Shown: piece by piece, positions 22,852 to 33,955 of the stretch | Layout: each line of letters begins with the position of its first letter | Position numbering within the stretch: the stretch's first letter is position 1 | NCBI GenBank assembly: GCA_951640165.1 | Contig: OX621241.1 | Span: 5,776,001-5,840,000, forward strand | Direction: 5' to 3' | DNA length: 64,000 nucleotides | Origin: Pseudoips prasinana | Taxonomy: Eukaryota; Arthropoda; Insecta; Lepidoptera; Nolidae | Translations under genes and position numbers: made by a program | The notes under the pieces: model-generated | Databases searched by the model: none | The model's input: the letters and a program-made list of their open reading frames with translations, nothing else | What the model was told of the DNA's origin: nothing

Positions 22852-23329
22852 TACTTTGCTTGTTGTAAACGTACCTCCTATGTTTCATTCTCAAATTATC
22901 AAAAAGGTTTTATGGAAGTTATTCAATACAAATAGCCGTTATATATAAACATATAGTCGTTTCTACGTTTTGTGACCGTTCAATAAATAAATGCTAGAAT
23001 AGTTCACAAGTCTATGGATGAATATTTATTACGACTCAAATACGTAGTGAAAATATTTCTATAGTATTAAGTTCGCGGTTCTAAATCAAATTCATCTCAA
23101 ATCCGTGCTTAACTTCTCACCGTTTTAAAAATCATGTAGTGTCATCGACTCATACCTTTATCTTTTATCTTTTGTAATTTTCTTATAGGTTAAGTATAAG
23201 TCTTATATTATATACATATAATTCCTTTTTGATGTTTCCTCCACTGTATGGCTGTAAACAGGCAGAGACCTCCTCAATATCGGCTGTTCTGGTTAGTAAA
23301 TCAAAATAAATTAAATTTTGATGAAATAA

Positions 23330-23700
23330 AATGAAAAGCTATAACAATTTTTAAGAGAATGGACACTTTGCCTAAAATCTATGCGTTGACTCCTAAGCAA
23401 CACCAAAACGAATAATTATTAGTTTAGTTAATTATTAGTACAAATTAATTTACAATTTAATTTATTAATTGTTATTTATATTAAAATGGTAAGCTATAAT
23501 TTTAGGAGAATGGACACTTATATGACTAAAATCTATGTGTTGATTCCAAAGCAACACCAACGCAAATAATTATTAGTTTAGTAAATTATTAGTACAAATT
23601 AATTTATTCCTTGTTATTTTTAGTAATATATATAATTATTAGTTTAATAAATTATTAGTATAAATTATGTTAAAATTTAATTTATTCATTGTTATTTATT
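23330..23700 (+). repeat. Diverged tandem repeat, about 170 bp unit
   Basis: AGAGAATGGACACTT...AATAATTATTAGTTTAGT...ATTATTAGTACAAATTAA is repeated twice, with a partial third unit. AT-rich. Confidence 0.7.
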
Positions 23701-24236
23701 TGAATATTATTTTATAATCGGGACATTAACTATTTAAAATGCTTTGCGTTATTTACGAAATGTAAAATATAATTTAAATGGATATAAAACATACATATAT
23801 TTTGTTCGAATTCTTCGACAATCAAATCTGTCCAAAGATTATATAGATAATTTAGTTACATAATTTATTATTCGTAAATTATGTATTGGTAGTTGTTACT
23901 TTTAATTATTATTTTATTGTTTTATTATTGTTATTTAATTTATTATTGTTGAAATTTTGTTATTGTTGTAACATTATAAAATTTTCTGTTCTTGGAAAAA
24001 TTAAATATAGAAATACTTTATTTGTCCAAAAGTGTGGTAATTACAGATAGTGTAAAGTACATGCTCACGTACCTTAAACCCTTTCAAATTTTGACATGGC
24101 AATAGCAAACCTGATCTAATTTAATAATAATGATAAAATTGCATGATAATAATATTTATTAAAATTGATTTTCTTTTTAAGGTTAATTAAATTATGCTGT
24201 CGTTACTATGTGTTGATCATACAATCTCAGTGCCTT

Positions 24237-24866
24237 TATACAGGGTGTTTAGTAAGTCGTGTTATTTTATTTAAATCTTTATGAAAATATCACGTTTAGT
24301 GGGGATATTTTTACTGATTTGTTCAGCGGTAGTGTGGTCATTTGCAGATGATGGGTGTCCGGGATTCACATCTCAGTTGGATTCAAAGTATTTACTGTGT
24401 GTTCCCCCTCACTCTACTGACTTCTTATTGGTAAATACCAAACGCTATTAATTATAAAACTTTCGGTTGCCATGTTCGTAGAACATATTACACAGTAGTG
24501 TGTGCGCAAATACATGTAACCCTGTATTCCCTCACATTCCACCACATCCAATACGACCTGAAACGCGCCAACTTTCAGGATCAAAGCTGCTGCTGCTATG
24601 AGCTTTTTTAACAGAAAAAAAATGTCCCGACCCAGGATTTGAACCTAGAATCTTATAATTATATACGCTGTACTGTTAGACTTACCAAGTATTTGTAAAG
24701 TAGACCTGCACTTCGGATCTTTTACATGACTTATGATAAAAATTAAATAAAATTGCTAATCAAATATTGTCTATTGGAAATCTGTCAAACCTATTTTATT
24801 TTTAATCCTGAAATACGTATATTTATCTGAGGTGGGAAAATTACCCTTAATAGAAACCCTGTATAT
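24237..24866. mobile_element. Possible DNA element with TATACAGGGT ends
   Basis: TATACAGGGTGTTTAGTAAG at the left and the reverse complement of the opening (ACCCTGTATA) at 24857-24866. Between them lie the small ORF 24281-24451 and a reversed tRNA-like SINE remnant (24490-24690). The inverted ends are short, so the call is tentative. Confidence 0.35.
24281..24451 (+). CDS. Possible small secreted-peptide ORF (56 aa)
   Basis: ATG at 24281, stop TAA 24449-24451. The first 22 residues form a good signal peptide: Met-Lys-Ile-Ser-Arg, then a hydrophobic core ending Trp-Ser-Phe-Ala, with a likely cleavage before Asp-Asp-Gly-Cys. The mature part is about 34 residues with two Cys and a Pro-Pro pair. 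A donor-like TTG|GTAAAT at 24430 means it could instead be the first coding exon of a longer gene. It lies inside a repeat-rich interval, so a chance ORF cannot be excluded. I do not recognise the family. Confidence 0.35.
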   Translation: MKISRLVGIFLLICSAVVWSFADDGCPGFTSQLDSKYLLCVPPHSTDFLLVNTKRY

Positions 24867-25124
24867 CAATATGTTCATCAAATAAACAAATTATAAGTGT
24901 ATAAGCAATAAGCTCAAGAAAGTATATTCCTATTTAATGAATGTGTCATAATTACATAACCATAGTCTTTAAGCCTCTTAGAGAATCTGAACTTTTGTAT
25001 GTCAATAAAGTATTTAAATTGTTTCATTTGTATTTTATTAAATTGTTTCCCTGAGTAATCCTACAATAAAGCAAGTATGATTTAAAAGTCACCTTTTATC
25101 TGTCCATTCAATAGACTTTGTTAA

Positions 25125-25330
25125 TAAGGCGTCTTATCCAGTTGCTAAGTCGTTGAGTGGCGACCACGTCCCGGAAGACGCAGCGTGGGCAGGCCCCCTA
25201 CAAGATAGGCCGATGATCTTGTGAGGGCGCTGGAAATTGCTAGATGTGGTTAACGCAAGACTGGCAATAATAGAGATCTTTGGGTAGGTTTTGTTCAACA
25301 GTTGACGTCTTTCGGCTCATATGATTATGA
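25125..25330 (+). repeat. Interspersed repeat ending GACGTCTTTCGGCTCATATG
   Basis: Contains GGAAGACGCAGCGTGGGCAGGCCCCCTACAA. Other copies at 56165-56355 (plus), 47265-47480 and 58875-58950 (minus). A non-coding retroposon end. Confidence 0.6.
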
Positions 25331-26979
25331 TGATGACGACCCCGTTGATTCTATAGACGTGTCGTATTTTTAGTGTATAACGGCTTACCACTGTAAAAGG
25401 AGTTGAATGACGCCGAGTCATAAAAATGTAGAAGATGGTTGATTTGCCACTGCAGTGCAATCTATACCTACTCTATAATATTCACTTGTTTATTAATCGG
25501 CTGCAAACACAGGACAGTTTATGGATCCGCCGACTAATAGGCAAACATAAATAACACATACTTACCTAATCAGAGTCTGAAAAATGGTTCCAGCAACCTC
25601 GATGAAATTATAACTTATTCTAACCAATATTATAACAGGAATTTCGGAGCGAAAATTTGATATGGCTGGCTTTTATTTGGAAAACACGCTTTCGCCAGTA
25701 ATGGGCAAAGTGAGGTTCATAGATTTTCAATATCAATAAGGTTGATGAGACCGCAATACCGCGTGATTAAAAATATTTGCAACGCAATTATAATTCTTAA
25801 CGACAGAACGAAATACTGAATATTACTTACGGCGTAGAAAAAACGTTTTTGTTATGCGGTATTGAAGTCTCACCGACGATAATTGGTTTGAAATATTATA
25901 ATAAATTTCAGAATATAGTTTTTTTTGTGTCTCCCCGGTTAACCGACTATAAATAGGTAGGTACCAAAAATATATTACGAATAGTAAGAACTATAATGAA
26001 AATTGATAACCAGCTTCCGGCCATATTGAACCAGGCTTCAGTGTAACAGGCGTGGTTACACTATGTAGCTACATAGGTGATGGCTAGTAGGCATGGCTAG
26101 GCTATTGGTTTCCGTACTTAACTTAATAAGGCCACTGTGTCCATTTAAGTTCCGTCTAAAAGTCCTCAAAAGTGCTTTAGTACTTCCTGTTATGCCTTCG
26201 GATCGTGAGGAACTTTGCAGTCCTTGCTTTTGTAATGTAAAAGTATGTGTGCTGCTGTTTACTCGACTATAATGAAATCTCTGTCAATCTTGAAAGGTGG
26301 TTTCGTGTGCTCTGTCCGGTAGCACCATGCCCAGATTCTAGCTATATGGATACTCGTTTTTCTTCATGGAAACGGGACAATCGAGCTAGGTAGTACGCCC
26401 AATGGCGGTGGTCAAAGTCGCGTTCTAAGCTATTATTGATACCCTTTTAAGTGAAACAATATAGTTCCTACGTACATCTAGTTACATCGAACATTCAAGG
26501 CTATCCTATTTCCACTAATTTACCATCGCTAATATCAACTGCATGCTTCGTGATCGAAGTGATAAAAGGGTAACGTCGCATCGGTTTGCTAATTATAGTC
26601 TTACTACGCCACGTACTTACTAGTTCTGTACCTTCTCATTCGTCGTGCCTGTTATCCGAGGTGGTAATTTAATTTTACTCTACATTGATATATTTACTAT
26701 GCTATCCTCTCTCTATATATATCTTGAGAGGGTAAGGAGAGCGTGAATAATGATTAAATTAGTTATGACCTATTGTTGCATTTAAATCTTAAACATTAAT
26801 TTTGTTATGGACATTCTACTCACAGTCTAATGCTTACCTGCTTCCAGTGGCGCAAGGACAGCACTCTGCATCATCTTTCCTTTTTCATGTTTCCATGTTT
26901 TAATGTTGAAAATATCTAATACTTAATAGATATTTAGTTGCCAAAATAAATTTCTGTATTATATACTTATTTGTTTCAG
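25331..26979. other. Upstream region of carrier gene B
   Basis: No repeat or exon recognised with confidence. A polypyrimidine tract and CAG acceptor end it at 26979, 12 nt before the gene B ATG, so gene B has at least one upstream non-coding exon that I cannot place. Confidence 0.4.
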
Positions 26980-26991
26980 ATCGAATAAAAA

Positions 26992-27114
26992 ATGAGCCGG
27001 CCAATAAAGGCCAACAAGAAGGATGGCTTTGTCCGAGACATCACAGACTTGGGTATGGGCGGAATCTCGGCTGTGTTCGCCTCCATCTTCACCAACCCCA
27101 TAGAAGTTGTAAAG
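26992..27114 (+). CDS. SLC25A35-like: Gene B exon 1
   Basis: ATG 12 nt after a CAG acceptor. Ends in phase 0 after Glu-Val-Val-Lys with donor GTACTT. Gene A has no intron here. Confidence 0.9.
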
Positions 27115-30100
27115 GTACTTTTTTGTAATAATAATACTAATAATGTCCTCCTAACCGAATTTCGGCCACGGCGGCCAGTCTCAATAGATATTAGCCATCT
27201 GCGCGGGACATATTACAGTGCTCAAGTGTGTGCGTAAACACAGGAGCACTTTCTATTCCATCACACTCATGATCCGATGGGACGCCTAGCGACACGACCG
27301 GAAAGAGGTCAAGGTACAGGACCAACGGCTTCACGTGCTCTCCGAGGCACGGGGGTATAATACCGCCAACTCCCAGACTTCGGGCTGATGCTGAGAAATT
27401 TTTCTTTTAACAGAAAAGTCCCAAAATCACTTTTGGCCCTACCCGGGATTTGAACCCAGGACCTCGTTTTCTGCGGGTGAACACGCTGCCGCTAGACCAA
27501 CGAGGCAGTCACAATTTTTTTGTAATATTACTGTTACTAGCTAGTCACGCTACCATCCACCAGCACGGTTCATTACGGAACAGTTTAGTTGTATTTTTTA
27601 ACGCAAATATTCCCTTAGTGACTGATTTTCCAATTAGTTTTTGTGGTGTGTGACAGCGGCGACTATCTGAATATCATCACCCCATCACATCCCGTGGGGG
27701 GCTTCGAAGTCGACCCGGGGGAATATTTACCAGAAGACGGGCAGTATCCTTCTGAATACTAAATTCAAATTCAAATTCAATTTATTTTGTGAACAAAGGT
27801 ATTACAGGTTGTTACATAATATATATCAATAGTTCATTCCGTGTTCCACCAGTAGGCATACAAAATTTTTCAAATATCATTAAGACAATGTCAATAAAAA
27901 AGAAAAAAAAAAAAGTTAAATTACAAATGTCACAAAATGTTTTAGAAATAAAAATAAATACCACAAATGTCAACAAAATAGAATATTATAAAAAGATTAT
28001 TACAATTACAATGTTTTATTAGAATTTGTCTTCCAGGTATTCCCTAACGGAGTAATACGACTTGGCAACAAGTAATTTATGGAGCTTGCATTTAAAGTCT
28101 TCAATATTCTTGCTGCACTTTATCTGTTCGTATATTTTGTTGTACAACTTTGGTGCCATTGCATATACACTTTTGTGAAGGAATGCTGTGTTTGTGGGTA
28201 ACAAATGTAAATATTTTGAGCGACGTTGACTTTCAATTTTCCCAAACAGATACATGTTGCTTTTTACAAAAACAAGTATATGTATAATGACGGTACAGTC
28301 AATATATTAAGTTTCTGGAAATGTGGCTTGCATGATTCCGTTTGTTTAATCCCACAAATAGCACGTATGCACTTTTTTTGTGCGATTAATACGTCTTCAA
28401 TATTAGTTCCGTTGCCCCAGAATATCAGGCCATATCGTAGAGTAGACGCAACATAACCATGATAAGCTGCTAGAAGTGCGCTGGTATTAGTTGTTTTACG
28501 AAGCATATAGAGCGCATACGAAAATTGACTCAGTTTTGTACAAACAAAATCAATTTGTGTTCTCCATGACATATCATTGTCAATATGTAGTCCCAAAAAT
28601 TTCGTTTTGTCCGTTTCATGAATTAAGTCATCTTTATAATTAGTCTGTAACTGTGGTTGTCCTATTTGTCTTAGCCTAAACCTTAGTACTATGACCATCT
28701 TACTGAGTTGTCATCACAAATACGTGGTGGGTAGACTTGTCCAGCAGTTGACTTCTTACATCTGTAGTGACTGATTTTATGAAAAATCTAATACCATTTA
28801 CCGCCACACCTCTTGCCAACAACAAGCTTAGACGAATAGGGTACGGTACCCTATTCGTGGACTGGACGGTATCAGATAAATTTTGTGGCGCTTAGGTATG
28901 CTGAATTTATTTATTAATTTAATCCACTAAACATTATAATGACAGGTTTGGTACCCAATGCGATAATGCGAACAATATTACTAATTATTACAAAGTAAAT
29001 CCAGAGTCACCCTCACAAATTCCGCCAATGAACAATTAAAAATGTCCACTCTTTGTGAGACGCTGTTTATTACTCGTATGCGTCTTGCCTTGTCTCAATT
29101 ATTTAGGGAATGTCAAGGTTTTCCTAAGACATACATCGCGCCCTTCAAAAGGGAGTGGAAAGGTTTCTGCACGGTGAGCAAAGTGCGGTGTCTATTAGGA
29201 GGATGATAAGCTTACCTATTTTTGACGGAGACACTAGAGTACAATCTGTTTTCAGTTCTTAATTTCTCCGCGAGATAAATTATATTTTCTTAACAAAATA
29301 CTTACTTACTTACTTATATGACGGTCACCGCAGCCTAGTTGGTAGTGTTCCTGCCTACGAAGCTGGTGGTCCTGGGTTCGAATCCCGGTAAGTGCAAATA
29401 TTTGTGTGATGAGCACGAATATTTGTTTCTGAGTCATGGATGTTTTCTATGTATTTATGTATTTATCTATCTATATAAGTATGTATATCGTCGCCTGGTA
29501 CCTATATTACAAGCTTTGCTTAGTTTGGGGCTAGGATGATCTGTGTGACACTGTCCCCAGATATTATTATTATTATTATTATCGTATGGGCAGTGGTTAC
29601 CCTGGTGTCAGAGTTGTTCAAGCCGCCCATTAGGCCTCTGACATGGCTTAACGACTGTTGCCTAATGGCTTCAACCGGGACCGACGGCTGAACGTGCCCT
29701 CCGAAGCACGGAGACGCTCACAAATTAAACCACTTTGGCGGTCACCCATCTATGGACTGACCGCGAGCCTAGTTGCTTGACCTCGCCAATCACTTACGGA
29801 CTGGTTTCTGGCTAAGAGCGCCTCAACAAAATACTAATTTAATAACTATACTTACTTTTATTTTTGTTATACGTATAATGATCATGAAATAGGTAGCATG
29901 GATCATTTTTAACCTTAGAGAAGTCATGGGATCTATGGTTTGGTGGTAAATCCAAGGTATCTTGACTCCAATCACGCATTTTGTTTTCTATAGGTGAGAT
30001 TACAGCTTCAAGGCGAGTTAAAGGAGAGAGGGAAACATGCGGTGTTCTATAAAAATGTGCCCCATGGAATGTATGTGGTCGCAAGGACGGAGGGCTTCAG

Positions 30101-33100
30101 GGCCCTGCAGAGCGGCCTGCCCGCTATGCTTGGCTTCCAATTCTTCTTGAATATATTTAGGTAAGTTCGTTCAATTCCTGTTTGGCTGACGGCAAATCTG
30201 CGCACTTATATGCGCCGATGCGCACAAATAAATGATGATTAGATTAGGTATACAGTATACTATAGAAGTGCAGCTTGCGTAAATTCGGCAACAATGCCGA
30301 ATTTACGCAAGCTAAATTAAAGGTAAGGAGATGGCCCCTAATCTTCACTGAAAGAAATGAAAATAAGGGAACATAATATGATTACAGGAAGGTATACTTG
30401 TATAGTCAATGATGAGAAACTATAGTTCTAAATTATTGGTTTTTGGAATCTCGTGCATTTTATGCCACATCAATGGATATACTTGTAATATAAAAACCAG
30501 CTTTACTGAAACCACTGACTGTGCAATAAAGACACTGTAAAATGATAGTAAGGTAAAAAATTGTCCATGTCATTATATAATTACTGTTTCTACAATATAC
30601 AACCAACTGGAACTTTTATTTATAAAGCATCTTCTACAAAGTTGCAAATCCGCGTCCCAACAGAGGTCACTGACTGCAAGTTCTGGGCTAATTTTGCGCA
30701 TCTAAACAGACGCATATTGAGTTAAAATTTAAACTATTTTTAAGAGATAATATTTTTTTTATTTTCGTTGTTTCATGACCACGTCCTTTCGCCTAGATAG
30801 GCCCAACTGAACAATGGTAAGGCATAAAACATTTCTCAAAAGTATAAAGGACGACGAAGGACAAAGATTTAATAATAATATATTCAATTTAAATTAATAT
30901 ATACCTTTAGCTAGAGCTGTGATTCTTTCTAACAAACGAAAAATTTAAATAAATATTTCAATTATAAAATACATTAGTATTTCAATTTTACAGGCTAGGT
31001 TCATTCCGCATAGCGGAAAGGCGGGGCATCCTCCAAACGTCATCAGGGTCTACTTCATTGTTGAAAGGCGCAGCAGTAGCCGGCGTGGGCGGAGCGCTTG
31101 GCTCCATAGCTGGCACTCCATTCTACCTGGTGAAGACCAGGCTGCAGTCTCAAGCAGCCCAGGCTATAGCAGTTGGGCATCAGCATAAACACACAGGCAC
31201 TTTCAATGCACTGCTGCAAATTTACGCTAATGAAGGAGTTAAAGGTACTTACTTACATGTTTTTGCCGATGTTTCAAGTGATTAAATTTCGAATTAGGAG
31301 TAAGAGAGCATAATAGTTGATTCCCGGACGAAACATATCTTTAGTATCCGGAAGATTTCTTTGCCGGATCCAAGACAGTTAAAGTGATTTCGGGGGACAT
31401 GCCTGAGCCTCACCGCTCAGTGTCATTTCATTGTGTCCCACTGATGATCCTGGCTTAGAGGAGTTGAACTGTTGGTAAGAGGGAGGGACTAACCCCAATA
31501 AAAAAAATATCCGGAAGATTTGCTTCTCTCTTGTCGGATGTATAGCAAAAATATCCTTATGACTAAAGTTTATAAATAACAACTGCCACTCATAGGATCT
31601 TAATGTGATGCAACAGAGTTGATTATGGTTCCAGCATATTCTCTGTCGTTGTAGCATAAATGCAGCCAAACAAGCTACAAAAAACTGCTTGGATCACCAG
31701 ATTTTTGGTCAATATCTATCGGTTAAAACCATTGGCTTATTTTCCTCTATGCTTATGGTCCAGTGGTAATGTTTTTATAATTATTATTCTAGGTCTGTTC
31801 CGAGGAGTGTGGCCTCAAATCCCGCGCGGCATGGCGGGCAGTGCCTCTCAAATCCTGAGCTTCACCTACGCCAAGGACTGGCTTCGAAGCCGCAATCTGT
31901 TTGTGAATAGTCCTTTAACAATGTCCTTCGTCGGCGCCAACCTCGGGGGTATCGTGATGACGTTGTGCCTGAACCCTTTTGATATCGTGGCTACTAGATT
32001 GAGCAATCAACGTGAGTTGCTATTCTTTATTTCTATATATCAGTCTCGTATACAACTTGTAACATAATTAACGCACACCCTCAAACACCCCAATTAGAAT
32101 ATTATGTTGTAATCATAATTCATGCACTGAATTTTTTATTTAACATGTATATTCTTTGGTATTTACTAAATTACTTTATTGGAATAAAGTTTATTTTTCT
32201 TTATTTTGTATTGAATGATGGAATTTGTATGAATACAAATAAAACTGCGATTTTAAAAGTCTTATTACTTTGATTTATGGTCCATTTCAATTTGTTTTGA
32301 CTGTACAGGGTTAATATGACAATAATTTCCGTAATTTTTATTAATTTGGAATAAAAAAATATTTATATTAAAAATGATATAAATCGATTCAGTAAACGAT
32401 TCTGAAAAAACTATTTCCAGGATGTGCGTTAATTAAGTTACGTGTTGTATATATACTAACGCACGGCATTAGGTGCAACGCATGCAGTTTAGAATTTAAT
32501 ACTGCTAGACACCTAAATTCTTGGTTTCCCAATTGCAAAATGACTAGGCAACCAAACCTTTGTCCAGCAGTGGATGTCATTCTGGTGGCATGATCAAGAC
32601 TACAACCGTACGTTTCACAAGAAACTTTTTGCCGCGTACTACCACTCTGTACTTACTTACTTATCTTATGGGCAGTAGTTACCCTATGCCTCTAGCACGA
32701 GTTCCTGCAGTTTACTTACTCGATCACACGTACAGTTTCCTCCCATACATAGAGCACCAGAGTTTTAGTTCTTAATAGTTTCCGCGAGAGGCGCTGGTGC
32801 TCAATGTATGGGAAGCGCCTCTCGCGGAAACTATTAAGAACTAAAACTCTGGTGCTCTATGTATGGGAGGAAACTGTACGTGTGATCGAGTAAGTAAACT
32901 GCAGGAACTCGTGCTAGAGGCACTGGTGTCAGAGTTGTTCAAGCCGTCCAGTAGGCCTCTGACTTGGCTTAACGACTGTTGCCTAATGGCTACAACCGGG
33001 ACCGTCAGCTTAACGTGCCCTCCGAAGCATGGAAACGCTCACAAATTAAATCACTTTGGTCACCCATCTATGGAATGACCGCGAGCCTAGTTGCTTAACC

Positions 33101-33544
33101 TCGCCAATCACTTACGGACCGATGAGAGCACCTGGCTATGAGCGCTCTGTGGAATCAATTAACTGCGGAGATATTTCCCATCCGGTATGACACGGCACTT
33201 ACCATCAGATGACCCATTTGCTCGTTTGCCATCCCATTATAGATAAAAATAAATAAAAAAGAACCATCATAGCACTGCATGTGAAGCATGAGGTTGATCT
33301 CGTACATGACACTTTTTTATGATTACCTTATTTGTCTATCTCTTTAACAGCAGTTGACGAGCAGAACCGTGGGAAGTTATATAAAGGAATGATCGATTGC
33401 TTCGTCAAGATGGTGCGGACTGAAGGGCTATGGTCCTTATACAAGGGCGTCGAGGCCAACTACCTGCGACTGGGACCTCACACCGTGCTACTTCTGGTCT
33501 GCTGGGACCAGCTCACAGCACTTGAGGAGTTCCTCAGAAGATGA
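26992..33544 (+). CDS. SLC25A35-like: Mitochondrial carrier, SLC25A34/35 subfamily (gene B)
   Basis: Join 26992-27114, 29994-30160, 30994-31244, 31793-32011, 33351-33544: 954 nt, 317 residues, all junctions GT-AG and in frame. The three carrier repeats have loops Asn-Pro-Ile-Glu-Val-Val-Lys, Thr-Pro-Phe-Tyr-Leu-Val-Lys and Asn-Pro-Phe-Asp-Ile-Val-Ala. The Tyr and Ala depart from PX[DE]XX[KR] in loops two and three, as seen in the SLC25A34/35 group. The N terminus is about 15 residues longer than in gene A. The protein should be an inner mitochondrial membrane carrier of unknown substrate. Gene A lies 10 kb upstream in the same orientation. Confidence 0.92.
27140..27512 (-). repeat. Long tRNA-derived SINE in gene B intron 1
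   Basis: On the minus strand: head CCTCGTTGGTCTAGCGGCAG, box B CTGGGTTCAAATCCCGG, then a body of about 300 bp. It begins only 25 bp after the gene B exon 1 donor. Relatives at 37200-37525 (minus), 58548-58750 and 59578-59640 (plus). Confidence 0.75.
27664..27755 (+). repeat. RTE/LINE 3'-end-like fragment
   Basis: CCCATCACATCCCGTGGGGG and AGTCGACCCGGGGGAATATT match the family at 12360-12645 and 50400-50612. Confidence 0.5.
27762..28700 (-). pseudogene. CR1/Jockey-type LINE 3' half, broken ORF2
   Basis: On the minus strand, ORF2 C-terminal residues run from 28698 to 28019 with one frame break near 28260. Motifs: Lys-Phe-Leu-Gly-Leu-His-Ile-Asp, a stretch ending Tyr-Gly-Leu-Ile-Phe-Trp-Gly, and Leu-Thr-Val-Pro-Ser-Leu-Tyr-Ile-Tyr. 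The element ends in a short (TTGAAT)n tail near 27762. The catalytic reverse-transcriptase core is missing. Confidence 0.8.
28832..28858. repeat. Perfect 13-bp hairpin
   Basis: ACGAATAGGGTAC, one central G, then GTACCCTATTCGT. In gene B intron 1. Confidence 0.85.
29321..29582 (+). repeat. tRNA-derived SINE with (TTA)n tail
   Basis: Head GCAGCCTAGTTGGTAGTGTTC, box B GGGTTCGAATCCCGG, body with TGTTTCTGAGTCATGGATG and tail (TTA)n. The head folds tRNA-like, but the body and tail show a SINE. Confidence 0.8.
29583..29828 (+). repeat. TTATCGTATGGGCAGTGGTTACCC-family repeat
   Basis: Contains GGCTTAACGACTGTTGCCTA, CGTGCCCTCCGAAGCACGGA and TGACCGCGAGCCTAG. Copies at 32655-33150 and 43891-44145, and in the 199-bp array at 41310-41870. 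No coding frame. Confidence 0.7.
29994..30160 (+). CDS. SLC25A35-like: Gene B exon 2
   Basis: Acceptor CTATAG, encodes Val-Arg-Leu-Gln-Leu-Gln-Gly-Glu-Leu onward. Ends in phase 2 within an Arg codon (AG|GTAAGT), at the same place as gene A intron 1. Confidence 0.92.
30272..30313. repeat. Perfect 19-bp hairpin in gene B intron 2
   Basis: Arms AGCTTGCGTAAATTCGGCA and its exact complement around an ACAA loop. Confidence 0.9.
30994..31244 (+). CDS. SLC25A35-like: Gene B exon 3
   Basis: Acceptor TTTTACAG; second repeat with the TPFYLVK loop and the Gly-His-Gln-His-Lys-His-Thr-Gly motif. Ends in phase 1 after Gly-Val-Lys (donor GTACTT). Confidence 0.92.
31385..31505 (+). repeat. CTCAGTGTCATTTCATTGTG-family repeat
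   Basis: CCGCTCAGTGTCATTTCATTG and GATCCTGGCTTA recur at 38060-38330 (plus) and 41915-42050 (reversed). Non-coding. Confidence 0.55.
31793..32011 (+). CDS. SLC25A35-like: Gene B exon 4
   Basis: Acceptor TTATTCTAG. Encodes Leu-Phe-Arg-Gly-Val-Trp through the third-repeat loop ending Leu-Ser-Asn-Gln. Ends in phase 1 with donor GTGAGT, the same point as gene A intron 3. Confidence 0.92.
32050..32450. mobile_element. About 400-bp MITE with 33-bp inverted ends, copy 1
   Basis: Ends ATACAACTTGTAACATAATTAACGCAC and its near inverse GTGCGTTAATTAAGTTACGTGTTGTAT. The interior matches 57145-57540 at roughly 75-80%. In gene B intron 4. Confidence 0.75.
32655..33150 (+). repeat. Repeat of the 29583-29828 family split by a foldback insertion
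   Basis: TTATGGGCAGTAGTTACCCT (left) continues at TGGTGTCAGAGTTGTTCAAG (32924 onward), as in the intact copies, so the palindrome 32687-32922 has been inserted between the two halves. Confidence 0.75.
32687..32922. mobile_element. Perfect 109-bp inverted repeat (foldback insertion)
   Basis: Arms 32687-32795 and 32814-32922 are exact reverse complements, with an 18-bp loop. The loop GGTGCTCAATGTATGGGA nearly copies a segment of the right arm (GGTGCTCTATGTATGGGA). It sits inside a repeat in gene B intron 4. The transcribed strand would form a 109-bp duplex. Confidence 0.9.
33351..33544 (+). CDS. SLC25A35-like: Gene B exon 5 (terminal)
   Basis: Acceptor CTTTAACAG. Completes a Pro codon and ends with Gly-Pro-His-Thr-Val-Leu-Leu-Leu and TGA at 33542-33544. 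Confidence 0.92.
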
Positions 33545-33949
33545 AGTTAATTTATGGATACAATGATTACAAAAGAACTATCTACAAGTTAAATCTGTGA
33601 TAACATGTCTTGGTTAAAATGTAGATACTTTGTTAAAAGTGTTGTGAGACCTACTGTTTAATTAAGCTAATCACTTAATACACTTTGAACTTGATAGTTT
33701 ACAACGGTATGTTTACGACGTTTCAACATACCGAAGAGAATGAATGTTAATTGTATAATAATTTTGTTGTAAACTACTAGATGGAACTATTATACGGGGT
33801 TTTAGGTATAAGATTAGGTTTCTTAAGTTGCCATCGACAATTTTACGAATAAATTGTTTTTTTCTTGGGTTACCTGATGTAATAAGATTTCCGAACAACC
33901 ACTTTGTATGGTGAACACTTATTATCCAAAACCCTCTATAAAGTTCCCA

Positions 33950-33955
33950 AATAAA
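33950..33955 (+). terminator. Polyadenylation signal of gene B
   Basis: AATAAA about 406 nt after the gene B stop. Confidence 0.55.

Noticed and set aside
29321..29400. A genuine tRNA gene
   Set aside because: A- and B-box-like motifs are present, but the sequence continues into a long SINE body and (TTA)n tail. The same holds for the heads at 19994, 27500, 37500, 39940, 45170, 58548 and 60575.
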